Source: Callipepla californica brunnescens (lineage: Eukaryota > Chordata > Aves > Galliformes > Odontophoridae). From it: DNA of 64,000 bases. The notes beneath the pieces were generated by a model that was given only the letters and a program-made list of their open reading frames with translations, was not told the DNA's origin and did not search any database. This document shows, in pieces, positions 51,101 to 63,100 of this stretch. Each line of letters opens with the position of its first letter. Within the stretch, counting starts at the first letter, position 1. Where the stretch lies: assembly GCA_023055505.1 (NCBI GenBank), contig JALIRH010000023.1:11404271-11468270 (forward strand). Direction: 5' to 3'. The translations under genes were made by a program, and so were the position numbers.

Positions 51101-54100
51101 ATGAAACTGACAAATTTTTCTAATTGCAAAAACTCAGTCACCATTAATAAAAAAAGTATTTAAAAACACATTCTAAAGAATTTAACAATAAAACAGATGC
51201 GTAAAAGTGCTAACTTGCATGGGGGCTCTGATTTGCCCTGTGGACCAGCATGAGAGAGGCTGGATGTGAGAGAAACATATAGAAAAAAAAGCTCTCCCTT
51301 TTCACTCCACAGTTCCAAACAGAGGAGGAGAAGCAAAGTAAGCAGGTCCTTGTCTCTGGCAGTGCACAAAGTGACTCTACCAAATAAAGCCTGCTCTTAC
51401 GATAGTAGCAAACACATAATACTTTTTCTCACGTAAGCAGCTGAATATTGAAGAAGAATCAGACTTTCAAGTACACAGTATGGATCCAAAAATATATACT
51501 CTAAAATGTTTACTTCCTAGGACTTCACTCCAGTTTTCTCAAGGTTAGATGGGAATGTTTGTAGACAAACATGCTGAATAGCAAATAACACAAAAACACT
51601 TATATGCTACATACTCAGTACAGAAGTACTGAACATAACCTCTAGAAACAATGAGCTGGATAAGCAGTAGTACTCAAGTGACTCTAGTTATAACAAGGCA
51701 GGTTTTTTTTTTTAGCAATCATCTCAAAGATGAAGAACTTAGATTTCTGTAAAATTGTAAAAATATTCACTAGTTATTAAATGCCACAAATACAAAATTC
51801 ACTACCCATCTGGGTACCATCAAAGCATCCTCCTCTGTACAAAACTCATGTATATTATAACTACTTGTAACTCAAAGGAAAACTGCAAGCTCTTACCAAG
51901 TAATCATCAGGCTTGATACCAAAAAGTTCTCTGAAATATCGGAAGGCAAGAGGTGCATACGTCTTAAATCTGAAGTCAGGGTAATGATGAGCAGGCGTGA
52001 GATTGCTCCCTTCACTGTAAACAAAAACAGATCAAACTCAGTTACTACTGAGCAATTTTTAGCCACTTCCTGCAAAGCTTATTAATGTAAAGCTGCCTAA
52101 CTCAATCACTGTCCTTACTAGAGTCAGGTATGTAGACAAATCTACCATTGACCTGTGTAACAGAAATGCCTGGGAGTGACACAGTATCACCAGCAAACTC
52201 CTTTCACCCTCATTTCATATAGTTTAGCAGCCACTTCCACATTCACAAAGATCATATTTAAACTAACGCTACAGCTTCTCACATCCCTTCAAGGTAAGCC
52301 AGTCTAACATCTCTGACACAGAAAGGGAATGCTTGGTGAACTGAATCGGATCACAGAGTGTCAGACAAAGATAGTAAAGATAGTAAAAATGCAAAACAAG
52401 TAAGAAGATAAAACAAAAGGATAGTACAGCATAGCAAAGAGGGCAGGAACTATGCAGACAAGAGTAGCGGGAAGGAAGCAGGCCTACCAACTTTCTTTCT
52501 TGCGTGCCAGCAAGCTTTGATTAGCTCTGCACTATTTATGAAATGTCATTCTCAGCACCAATTTCTGCAGGCTAATTACAGTTACACTATCTCACTTCCT
52601 GCTAGTACAGAGCAGAACTGAAAAGCCACCCTATCACTGCTGAACTTTAACTGGTTTTCTGTTTGTTCATTCATCACAACACATATTCTATCCTGTCTCA
52701 GTCTAAACCACCGCTGGCTTACAGCCCCAGTTAATTAGGAGCATGAGCTATATAAAGTGTGGGTAATTACAGAAAATGGTATTCAGTTACACGTAAGATA
52801 CAGATTCAAACTAGAAGATGCACAAAGGGAAACTACTGAGGTGATCAGTCTTTCTCATAGAAGTAGATAAGAAGAATGTAACTCTCATGGCTCTTTTTCT
52901 TATTTTGCATCAACACTCCCTCTCTACTTTCATGATGCAGTTGTGTGAGTAATGAGAGGAAGAGTACACTATTTAAGCTGAAGGAAAAGGTTGCCAGAAG
53001 AAAAACACAAAAAATGCATCTGTGGTTTCCTTCATATCGGAAATTAAAAGAAGGCTTTAAACACAGTAATAAAATTCTACATTGTAATTTCAAAGCAAGA
53101 AGGAATAGCACGATGATGAATTTTTGTCACTCCATGCATGGGTTGATAAACATTTGAGTACAAAATCTATGAGACTGGACACAGTGGTGAAAAACAGTTC
53201 TTCTGACACTGCTTTATTCATTTACCCTAATTAAATTATTCAGAAATGCAGTATGTATCCACTTGCTTGACAGTAGTAATATATAAAGTATACAAAAAGC
53301 AAACAAAAAACAAACAACAACAAAAAAACCAACACTCAATTCACAAAAATATGAAGAATGAACGCTAAGGAGATTTTCTACAAAGATTAATTTAGGTGTT
53401 ATAAATCTGTAATCAAGCATATCTAAGAGCTTTGATCCTGTACAGTTAATGTTTGTCATATGAACTTGTCACCCACAATAATCAACAACAAACTAATTAC
53501 AGAATTATACCCATCCCATTCAGCTGCCCTTGCATGCATACCACCAAAACCCAACAGAACTGAACTGCTGCTAACTAAGCAGTGTAAGCTGGACAAAAGG
53601 CTTTCTCAGGCTCCAGAAAGGCACCAAATTCAGAATCTGGAATGTGAAACGAAAGAAAGAAAAAAAAAACAACCTGTCTTCTGGCTGGAAACCACAATTT
53701 AAATATCTATAAATTAGGAAAGATGCATACACAAACATCAGAATACCAATGCTTCCTCAACTGCCAAACAGTATGGCTAACAGCTGGAAAACACTGCTAC
53801 TTCAATGGCACATTTTGTAGTCCAACTTATAATGACTATAAAATCCACTTGTAGTTCATTATTTCATTATAAAGTAAAAAAAGAAAAGTCAATAAGTTAA
53901 CAGGCTGAACTTAGAACTTTTCCTTACAGTTAAGCTTCCCTAATGCTTTTCCTTACGAACTCTTACTTCCAGCATGCCAGCTATCTGAAATGAAGGTTTA
54001 CATAGCTGGATGTATCTCACTGCACTTTTCTGCAATACAGGGATGTCACAGGGTAATACACACCTATACTGGGAACTGTTCCAGTGCCTCACCACCCTGA

Positions 54101-57100
54101 TTATAAAAAACTTTTCCTTTATATCCCATTGAAATCTCCTCTTCTTTAGTTTGAAACCATCTTCCCTTGTCCTGTCACAACAGACCCTGCTGAGGAGCCT
54201 GTCTCTTTCTTTCTTATAGCCCATTTCTTAAAGCAACCTGATAGGCTGCTATCAGGTCTCCCCAGAGTATTCTCTCCTCCAGGCTCAACAGCCCCAGCTC
54301 TTTCAGCCTTTTTCCTGGGAACCTGGGGCCACGTTTCTAAACACATCACATCACTGTCACAAGCACTAATCATCTACATTTTATAATGAAACCTTGCCTT
54401 TTAGAACATGCTTTTACAAATCTGCTTCCTGCAGCCATAACTCAATTTTCATTTTGTGACAGTGTGACAAAAGATCACACATCCTTACTCTGCTAGAACA
54501 CATCCCATTGTTTAAACTTCACCTGGGCCGAAACGAAGACAGAAAGTATTCTGTGATAATACCATGGGCCCAACTCTTTTCGTAAGTGTGGTATGTAGAA
54601 AAAGGACCATTAGTTAAAATTAAAACTGATCCTAAGATGGGAAGAAGTAAATAGCATGCAGAAATATCTAGAGAACAGAATAATTATTTTTTCAACAGCA
54701 CAAATGTAAAGAACAAGTCCACATAAAGCACATAAGCTTACTTTACTACAGATAATAGCCTACTTCATTATGCAGACAAGCTCCTTTATTCTTTGTTAAA
54801 ATGTTTCTTAAAAAATAAACCTTTTTACAAAGAGTCTGCAAAGCTTGTTATCATGTCCTACCATTTCTGTAAACTGGTTATTTTCCATTTCACTGCCTAA
54901 TAGAACTGAAGATCCCAATAGCAAACTTAACTGATGCAAGAAGAAAGCCTGACACAAACTTAAGATTTCTTGGTTATGCCCCTGGAAGAAAGTCTGTAAG
55001 GCTGTCTTGATGCCGTATCTTTGAATAGAGAAAGCATTGTGACTTCAAGTAGTTTCTGAAAACTTCTGAAATCCTTTTGGCTGGGTACGAGCTTGCATTC
55101 ATCTGAAAAGAACAGTTTCCACTGTTCAGATGTAAATACATTTCTACCTTATTGAGACACAGAATTGCCCAATGTGCATCCCACACTTACTTGAAAACCA
55201 TCTGTAATAGCTGAGGATGCAGTGCACACTAACAGCAGGCAAAAGTGGCCTCCTGGTAGAAGCATTAACAGTATTTCAAACTACTGTAAAATTTGTTATA
55301 ATGAAATAAGAAGCTTCCTCTATTTTCTCTCTAGAAATAGACTACATCTCCCAGACTAATTTAGTCCATGTTTTCTCCCTGCATTTTGTTGGGGGCATTC
55401 TACAAATGCATTTCACACCGGCTGGATTAAAGAATATGTGCAAAGTACTAGGTAATATAGTTTCTAATCAGTCTAGGCAGTTGGAACAAAAATGAAGGAT
55501 CAAGCTTACTAGCCAACTTAAAGGACATATACTTTTAAATAATGCTAAGTGCATCTTAACCTTTCTTCTAGCAAATTACAAGGACTGATTAAATGTAGCC
55601 AATGCAAAACTGAACTAAAAACGATCTAAGCTTGGTGATATTTTTAATAGTTAAGCCTGTAACGTGCAAAAATTGTGTTAACCCAGATGCATTCCTTGGC
55701 AGCTTGTCTTTCCTATGGCTTCACCCCCGTGGGAAGGGCTGATGAAATAGCACAGTTCTGAAGGTGCAGGGAAGATGAGCTGCATCCCTTGGTACACGCA
55801 CCCAGGACAGGGCAGCGTGAGACCATGATGTCATTGTTTACAAAAGAAACAGTCACACTGCAATCAGGGGTCTATGCATACATTCTGTATGTAAAGATTG
55901 AAGAGGATTAACTAAAGAAGAGAGAAATCTCTCAGTTCTCTCATGTGAAAGCAATTCCTTTTTTCAAATCCAAAATAACAATAAAACACCTAAAATTAAA
56001 TGTTCCCAATATTAAAAACCACCGGAGCATCTCATCTCAGTACTTTTCTTGGAAAAAGACGCTCATTTACAATACAGCTAGATGTGTTTACATATTCTAA
56101 CAAGAAAAACAAACTGCTAGATCTGTGCCTACTGTAGCTCAGGTACTGCTTTGGTGTATTCATTTCCTACGCATATGTCAGGAAGTAAATATTTTCCCAT
56201 AAGGTGAAAGTAGGCATTATGGCTACCTGTACAAACAGGTGTATGCTTGATTCCCCCCCCCCCCCCCACACACACACAGTCGAGTAAAGTCCTGAAGTAT
56301 ACTCTTGCTATTCACTATATGTTCTCTATTTTTGGTTACTATATGTTATGATAAGCAGTCCCCTGAAAAAGAAGCTTTAAAACAAAAGCTTTGTGAAAAG
56401 CAAATAACTTAAAAACAAGTCAAGCCAATCACATCTGTGGAACAGTTGAGCACACGTGCATTTTCTTACCATGATGACATGACTACTGAACAAAAAAATT
56501 AGATACGTCATTAATGAAAGGTGTCTAAGAGTCATTTTTAAATAGGTAAGCAGGTCTACACCACCATGTAGTCATCACATAATCACACAAGTATCTACAC
56601 TATTCCTGTTTTGACAAGAATTTGATACTAATGGAATTTGGCAGGCCCAGTAGCTCATAACACAGTTTTTGCTTTTGTTGCCACAAAAGCAACCATTTCA
56701 AATACTACATGTTTTGCAAAAGGAAAGTACTTTCCCCAGATTTTTGCTATCACTCTACTTGCAAACCATAAAAAGCATGTCATAACCTGGGTCATTCTAA
56801 ACACCTCTGCAACTGAAGCATTAAAAAAAGAATGGTACTTAACAAACAAACAAAAACCTTCAGGCCGTTTTCCTAGCTGACTTGTGAATGTGCCCGGCAG
56901 AAATCATATACATCCATGTAAGTTACATGACAGCTCAGCATTAGTGTGAACATTAAAATACCACTCACACTGATTACATGAACAGTAAGTACCATTCAAG
57001 TACCATTCACTTTCAGAGTATTTTATGCTTCTTTAGTTACAAAGACACTGTTTGGCTCATCACATAACGTTATCATTTTAGCATGAAGATCTTTTCAAAA

Positions 57101-60100
57101 TTGCCTGGTTTTCTCATTTTTCACAAAGAAAAAAAATACCAGAAGATGTACACTTCAGCTTCAGAAGTAGGGTAAACTCCAGACTACTTGAAGTTTATCC
57201 AAGCTTTTACTCTTCTCAGTACTTTTCACTGCTGATTCGAGTGTCAGAGAAATGCTATCTTACAACAGTATTAAGCTTTGGATATTAAGAGCAAAAAGAA
57301 TCTGAATCATCTTTTACTGGCATCAGAAGAAAGCAATTTGCAATGAACCAGCTCCCTGAGCAGATGACTGAAGCTACAGTGAGCATACAGGTCAATAGCA
57401 TCAAGCAGACTAGCTTAAGAAGAAACCATAACAAGTGTTCACAATGTGCAAGATCCACACCCTGAAAATAATGGCTATTAGCAAGGGAAATACACAAGAG
57501 TGATTAACAACTTGCTGCAAAAAGGTCAAAGTCACAGCTGTGCTTAGCAGCAGCCTGCATCTCAGAAAGCTAGAAGAGATGAAGCCTTTCTCCAAATGTT
57601 CTGCATTTCGGAAGCTGCATACAACTGATTAGACAAAGTTAGCTGATACAATGGAGTTCAGCTCACCAAGCTTCACCATAGAGAACATGCCCTCCTCAGC
57701 CAGCGTTTGCTGGATTTGCTCAGCAAGCTGCCCATGTTCCCATCTCACATGTGGCTGCAGAGCCTAGTGACTAGCTTGAACCACCACTGCCAGAAACTGC
57801 GAGGCATGTTAGCCCAGTGCCAGGCCTCACCATGGACACACAACTCCAAGCTGGCTCTGAACTTGAACCAGTCAGCTGTCAGAATATTTCCATATCCACA
57901 ACATACAAATGGAGGATTTGGGAACAAAATGAGACATCAAGACATGAACTGGTTCACTTTACTACGGAGGTCAGGGCACTGAGCGTAAAGCAGGAAGACA
58001 AGAAAAAGCCCCTCGCACCTGAACTAATGGGCAGAGAAGGGAGGAGAGAACACTGACAGGATGCAGAACTTTCCCACAAACCTTCTGCTCATTGCTGTAA
58101 TAGATAAGCTCCAGATAAGCATCTCCTTGTTGGATTTTCAATGCAGTGTTTAAAGGCAGCTTGTGATTTCATGTGATTTAGACCTACAAGGGGAGTTAGG
58201 CTGAGACTTCAGACACCATATCTCCAGAATCAACTGGGTCATTGATGTCTGCACTTGTTTTTTTTTTTTTAGCACAAAGGGCACTTATGCATAGTATCAT
58301 TTACACTCAGTCCTGACTGCAGGTCTAAACACACCCTCTTATAGCAGTCCCTAATAATACTTAACTCCCAAAAGGAATGTATTTTATACTCCTTAGGAAA
58401 AGGGAAATTGACAAATGGACAGTGTGAAGCAGAAAATAACAAAAGGATTTCCACAGCTGCAATAATGTACAAACAAAAGCAAGCAATTCTACAACTCAGA
58501 TCCATTCCTGCAAAGATATCTATATTTTAATGAAAGTTACTTCCTGAAACAAAGGTCTAAGAAGATCTGGGATAAACTATGACCCAATTTAACCCAGTTA
58601 CAAAGTAACTCTGGACCAGGCAAAACCTGCAGTCCATTGGTTAATCCTGATTTACAACAGCTCCCAAAATAAGCTGCACAGTTATGTTCAGCATTATCTG
58701 TTCCCTTTTAGGGAAAAAAAAACCAGTTTTCTCCCTCCTTCACAAACTCTGAACACAGCAGGAAGTTTTTTTTCTATTGTCACCAAAGCTGAACTAGACA
58801 AAACTGGGCCCGAATGGTATGCAGAAACTATTCTTCTTCCCCATAAATTACTTTTCCCAAAAAGGGCACAGATAATACTATTTTGCTTGCTGGAACACTG
58901 GCTGTTGTTTTGTTGCACTTCTACTACCTCAGATTTATTCTGTCACAGTCACTCCAGCAGTGTTCACGTTGCTGCTAAAGAAGTCAGTGTGCCTGTGACT
59001 GCAGAACAACCATCCCCTCACCTCTGACCGTATCACACCTGCTAGATCTGGATGAGGCCATGGAAATTCAATTAATATCTTGCCTGGAGTTGCAGCTAAA
59101 TTATGTGTACTCAGAGCAAGAAGAAAAATGTTGCTTCTTGCTCAGTAATTGACTACTTAAAGCACCACTTCTGTTGCACTCACTGCCTTGCCAGGTTCTT
59201 TTCCAGGCGCAGTTATTGCACAAAAGCATTGCTCCACCTCAGCTTGCTCCTGGATGCTCATCACCTCCCAGGCACCAGTCAGTTCACGCTATCTGCTGGT
59301 GTAACTAATTTCAACTTAACTCTTTTGACACAGAACAATCAAAGCGGGGGGGGGAGGGAAGAAAGTAAAAACCTAAAAGTTCAGAGGACACAGAGCTCTT
59401 TTCCCCTAAACTGCATTTAAGTTGTAACTTAGGAAAGCGTGAAGAACACTAACTACACCTTTGTGTACAAGCTCAGTCTCGTACAGAAGGGACATGAGAC
59501 CTTGATTTTTTTTACCTCAAACTGTGATAGCGAAGCCAACTGCAGATCGGACTCAGAAGTTATCCATATAGCACCATGACTCAACATGCTAATGCCCTCA
59601 GCCAGCAAGAGTGAAGACTGTAACACTAAATTAGTACAATTCATTTAACACTGTGCTATCCTGATTTATGAAAGTTTGCAGCACTTCAGACTGAAAACAT
59701 TTCAGGCAAACGTGCAAGTAACACAAAAACAAGAGAAGGACTTGAAATCTGAAATTTGTCAGTTTACAAAGTGAAGTATTAGGATTGTTCTTAAGAGACT
59801 TCTAGGGATAGCCAATTGTGGTTACACAGAGTGTTACCAGTGAGGACTCTATACAGAAAGGCTCTTTGTTACAGTCAAGATGAGTCACTGTATTATGAGT
59901 CATTGTATTATGTACTGCTGCTTACACCACTGCTATACAACAACAAGCAGTCACATCACTTGCTGCTCTAGTTATTTCTTTCATTTATATCATTTTCCTC
60001 ATGCTCAATTATTTATTTTTGTAATTGTTGAGAAAGGTGCTATTAAAGCTTTTAGGATCAATTTTATGTTAGTACAAATAGGCTATTTCTTTTGTCTCTG

Positions 60101-63100
60101 TTCTCTTTTTTAGACAGAATTAATCTCTCCTAGTTCTCCCTTAAAAACTTTACCAAACACAAAAGCATAGTTTGAATGTCCAAGGATGCAATCTTCATAA
60201 GGTAAATGATATATGAGATGCTGAAGACTACAAACTGTTTTATTTCACTTGATCTTTCACAAATACATTAAAAAAGACATTACTTTTTTTTTCCCCCCAA
60301 GGTTGTGCTGCATCAATGAAACCGTTTTTGCATATATATTTCATTTTGTTCCATGAACAATAAAGACAGTATAACAGCTGTGACTACAAAACCCTGCACA
60401 GCTATCACAGTTGGAGCCCTTCACAGACACAATGGCTCGCTCATCTGAAAAAAAGTGAATAAACTTTTTTACATGATATACAAACCTTTCAGTTGTAACT
60501 TCTGATCTTTTGGGGCTTTTCTGAAGAAGTGAAAAACTGTAATTACAGTGTATGAGAAGACAAGTATAGGTTTGTTACCTATGTACTTATCACCAAGAGA
60601 AAGACCACAAATCTTCACACTTAGCATCAGAACACGTGATATGGATACCCTCAAGTTCTACAAACTAGAGAATGTAATTAAATCCTTCATTTCACATAAG
60701 AAATACAGTTTCTTGTTCTTGAAAAATATCCCAGTTCAGAGGAAATTAGGAGTTCAAACTAATGAATTTACATTGGGAGAGATCAACTTTAAAAGTACCT
60801 ACCTGCAATTATTCTGAATATTGTCAATTTCACTTCCCATTAATTGACATTAAAAATTTAGGAACAATTTATGAAGCAACATTCAAACTCCACACCTGAA
60901 CCAAACTTGAAAATAAGATAGAAAAATATTCCACAATTCCATGATTACTGTGCAGAGAACATGTCCTCATGAAAATTATGGGAACTACTAGTACCTGCTC
61001 AGCCATGCTGGTTTCATGCTTCCTCTGCTTAATTTCTTACCCTGGTGGATGAAGAGCTCTTGTGCTCTCAGAAAGGTGTCCTTAAAGAGTTGTTAGCTCT
61101 GTTCCATTCCTATATTCCTAAGGACACTTTCCCAGGGGATCTCATCCAGTAATTCTTTAAACAGCTCTCCTTAAGTCCAGGGCACTGTCTCTGCTTTTTA
61201 CCAGCCAGGTCCAGTAACACTTCACTTCTGGTTAGTCTGTCCAACACGTAGACCAGGAATTTATTCTTGGTGGACACCAGGAGTCTCCTGAATTGCTTGC
61301 AGCTTTCTGCTGCTTTCTCAGCTGACATCCAGCTGGTTGGAAATTCCATCAGAAGGAGGGCCTGCAAGCGTGATGCCTTTCACAGCTAAAGCAAGAAGGT
61401 CATATCAACAGGCTATGCCCTGATCAGGCAACTTGCTGTAGGTACCAACTACCAGATGTCCTGGCCCCTGATTTTCAACCACAAACTCTCAGCCTGGTCA
61501 TGGCTGTTTCTCAAGGGTGGCTCTTGGCAATCTACCTGCTTCTTAACATAGAGGGCAACTCCCACGCCCTGGATGCCTTGCCTATCCCTCCTAAAAAGCT
61601 TGTAGCCCTCAGTCATAGTGTTGCAGTCCTGCAACTCATCCCACCGTGTTTCTGTGATAGCGATATTGTCATAGTTTTCTAACTGCACCATGGTTTCCAT
61701 CTCCTCATGCTCATTTCCCATGCTGTGTGCACTGGTTCAGAGGCACTTAGCTGGGCTAGCTACCATGTTAGCTTCTGTGACGAGTTCCTTAAATTCCTCT
61801 CAAATAAACCTTAGTTTTTTCCCCTGCTGCTTCCTAAAGTGACACCATTCCCCAGTTCTTCTCTGTCTCATCAAATCTATTTTAAAGCTCAGGTGATAAG
61901 GCCAACCAGCTTGCTGCTCAGCATATTCTTGCCCCTGCTGGACATTTGTATCCCATCCAACATCAGCATGCTCCATCTCTCAAAGGTCCATGCAAGGTAA
62001 TAGTTTCCAAAACCCTGTGACCATCCATGCAGACATTCATTCAACTGGTCCATTCTCCTTCTGCCCAGGTCCCAGTATCCAACCACAGGGATCAAGGAGA
62101 ACACTATCTATGCTTTCAATCCCTTTAACATGTTTGCACCGGATGTAAAGTCTTTTTTAATATTTTTACATTTTCTAGTCACAAACTCTGGCAACCCAGC
62201 TAGAAAAAGCAGGAGTGGACAGTAGCACTCTGGCATTATCATACCTGGTAGCCTATTTCTGATGCCATAAATGTGGGCTCCCATCAGGCAGCAAACTTCT
62301 CTAGAGAGATTATCCAGGCAGCAAATGGGTGCCTCAGAGTCCCCAGTTACTAACACCTTTCACCTTTTTTCAGGAGCATTCATTCTGTCTTGGGTCTTTC
62401 ACTGGACCATCTTGAAGTGGTCATCCCCTTCTAAGTCTGATCCATTATCTGCATTCTCTTCTCTTTCTATGCTCAGAACTTAATATTTGTTGCTTAGGGG
62501 CACTTCAGGGGCAAGGAGAAGACTTCTGCTCTGAGCAGAGATGAATGTCCAGGCTCCCTTGTCTCAAATGTTTTTGCAGTCTATCACCTCAGTTTGGAAG
62601 CTAGCTTATCTTCTTCCCCTTGGCGAGACTTATGACGGGACTAATGCTATGCCCACATCAGTGCATGACACCAGGCATCAACCTCTCTCCAATTGCTGGA
62701 CACTGATCAGCCTGTTGGTTTCCTCACACAACCTAGCACCCAACTCAAAAATTTTGCCAAGTGCCTTACGGCCACTTCCAGATTCTGGAGTTCCCTGCAA
62801 TAGATGTTCTGGTCAGCTCTGCTGCTTCTCAGGACGTCTGCTTAGGTGCATACATCAGCCTGGGAAAGTTGTAGACCCTCTGTCTGAGTTTCTCCCTCAG
62901 CTTGACCACTGTGGTGCACGGTAATCACATTTGTTTCAATAGAATGTTGCTCTCAGGGCGCTTGCACCCTTCCTGCACACCCTGCCTGCTGCTTGCCCCT
63001 CCTTGCCAACTGCTGCACCATGTCTTTACTGCCACACCATGTCCCGTACGCCATTCTGGTCACTGTGCTTCTGGTCACTTGTGCTCCCTAGAGGCTGGCT

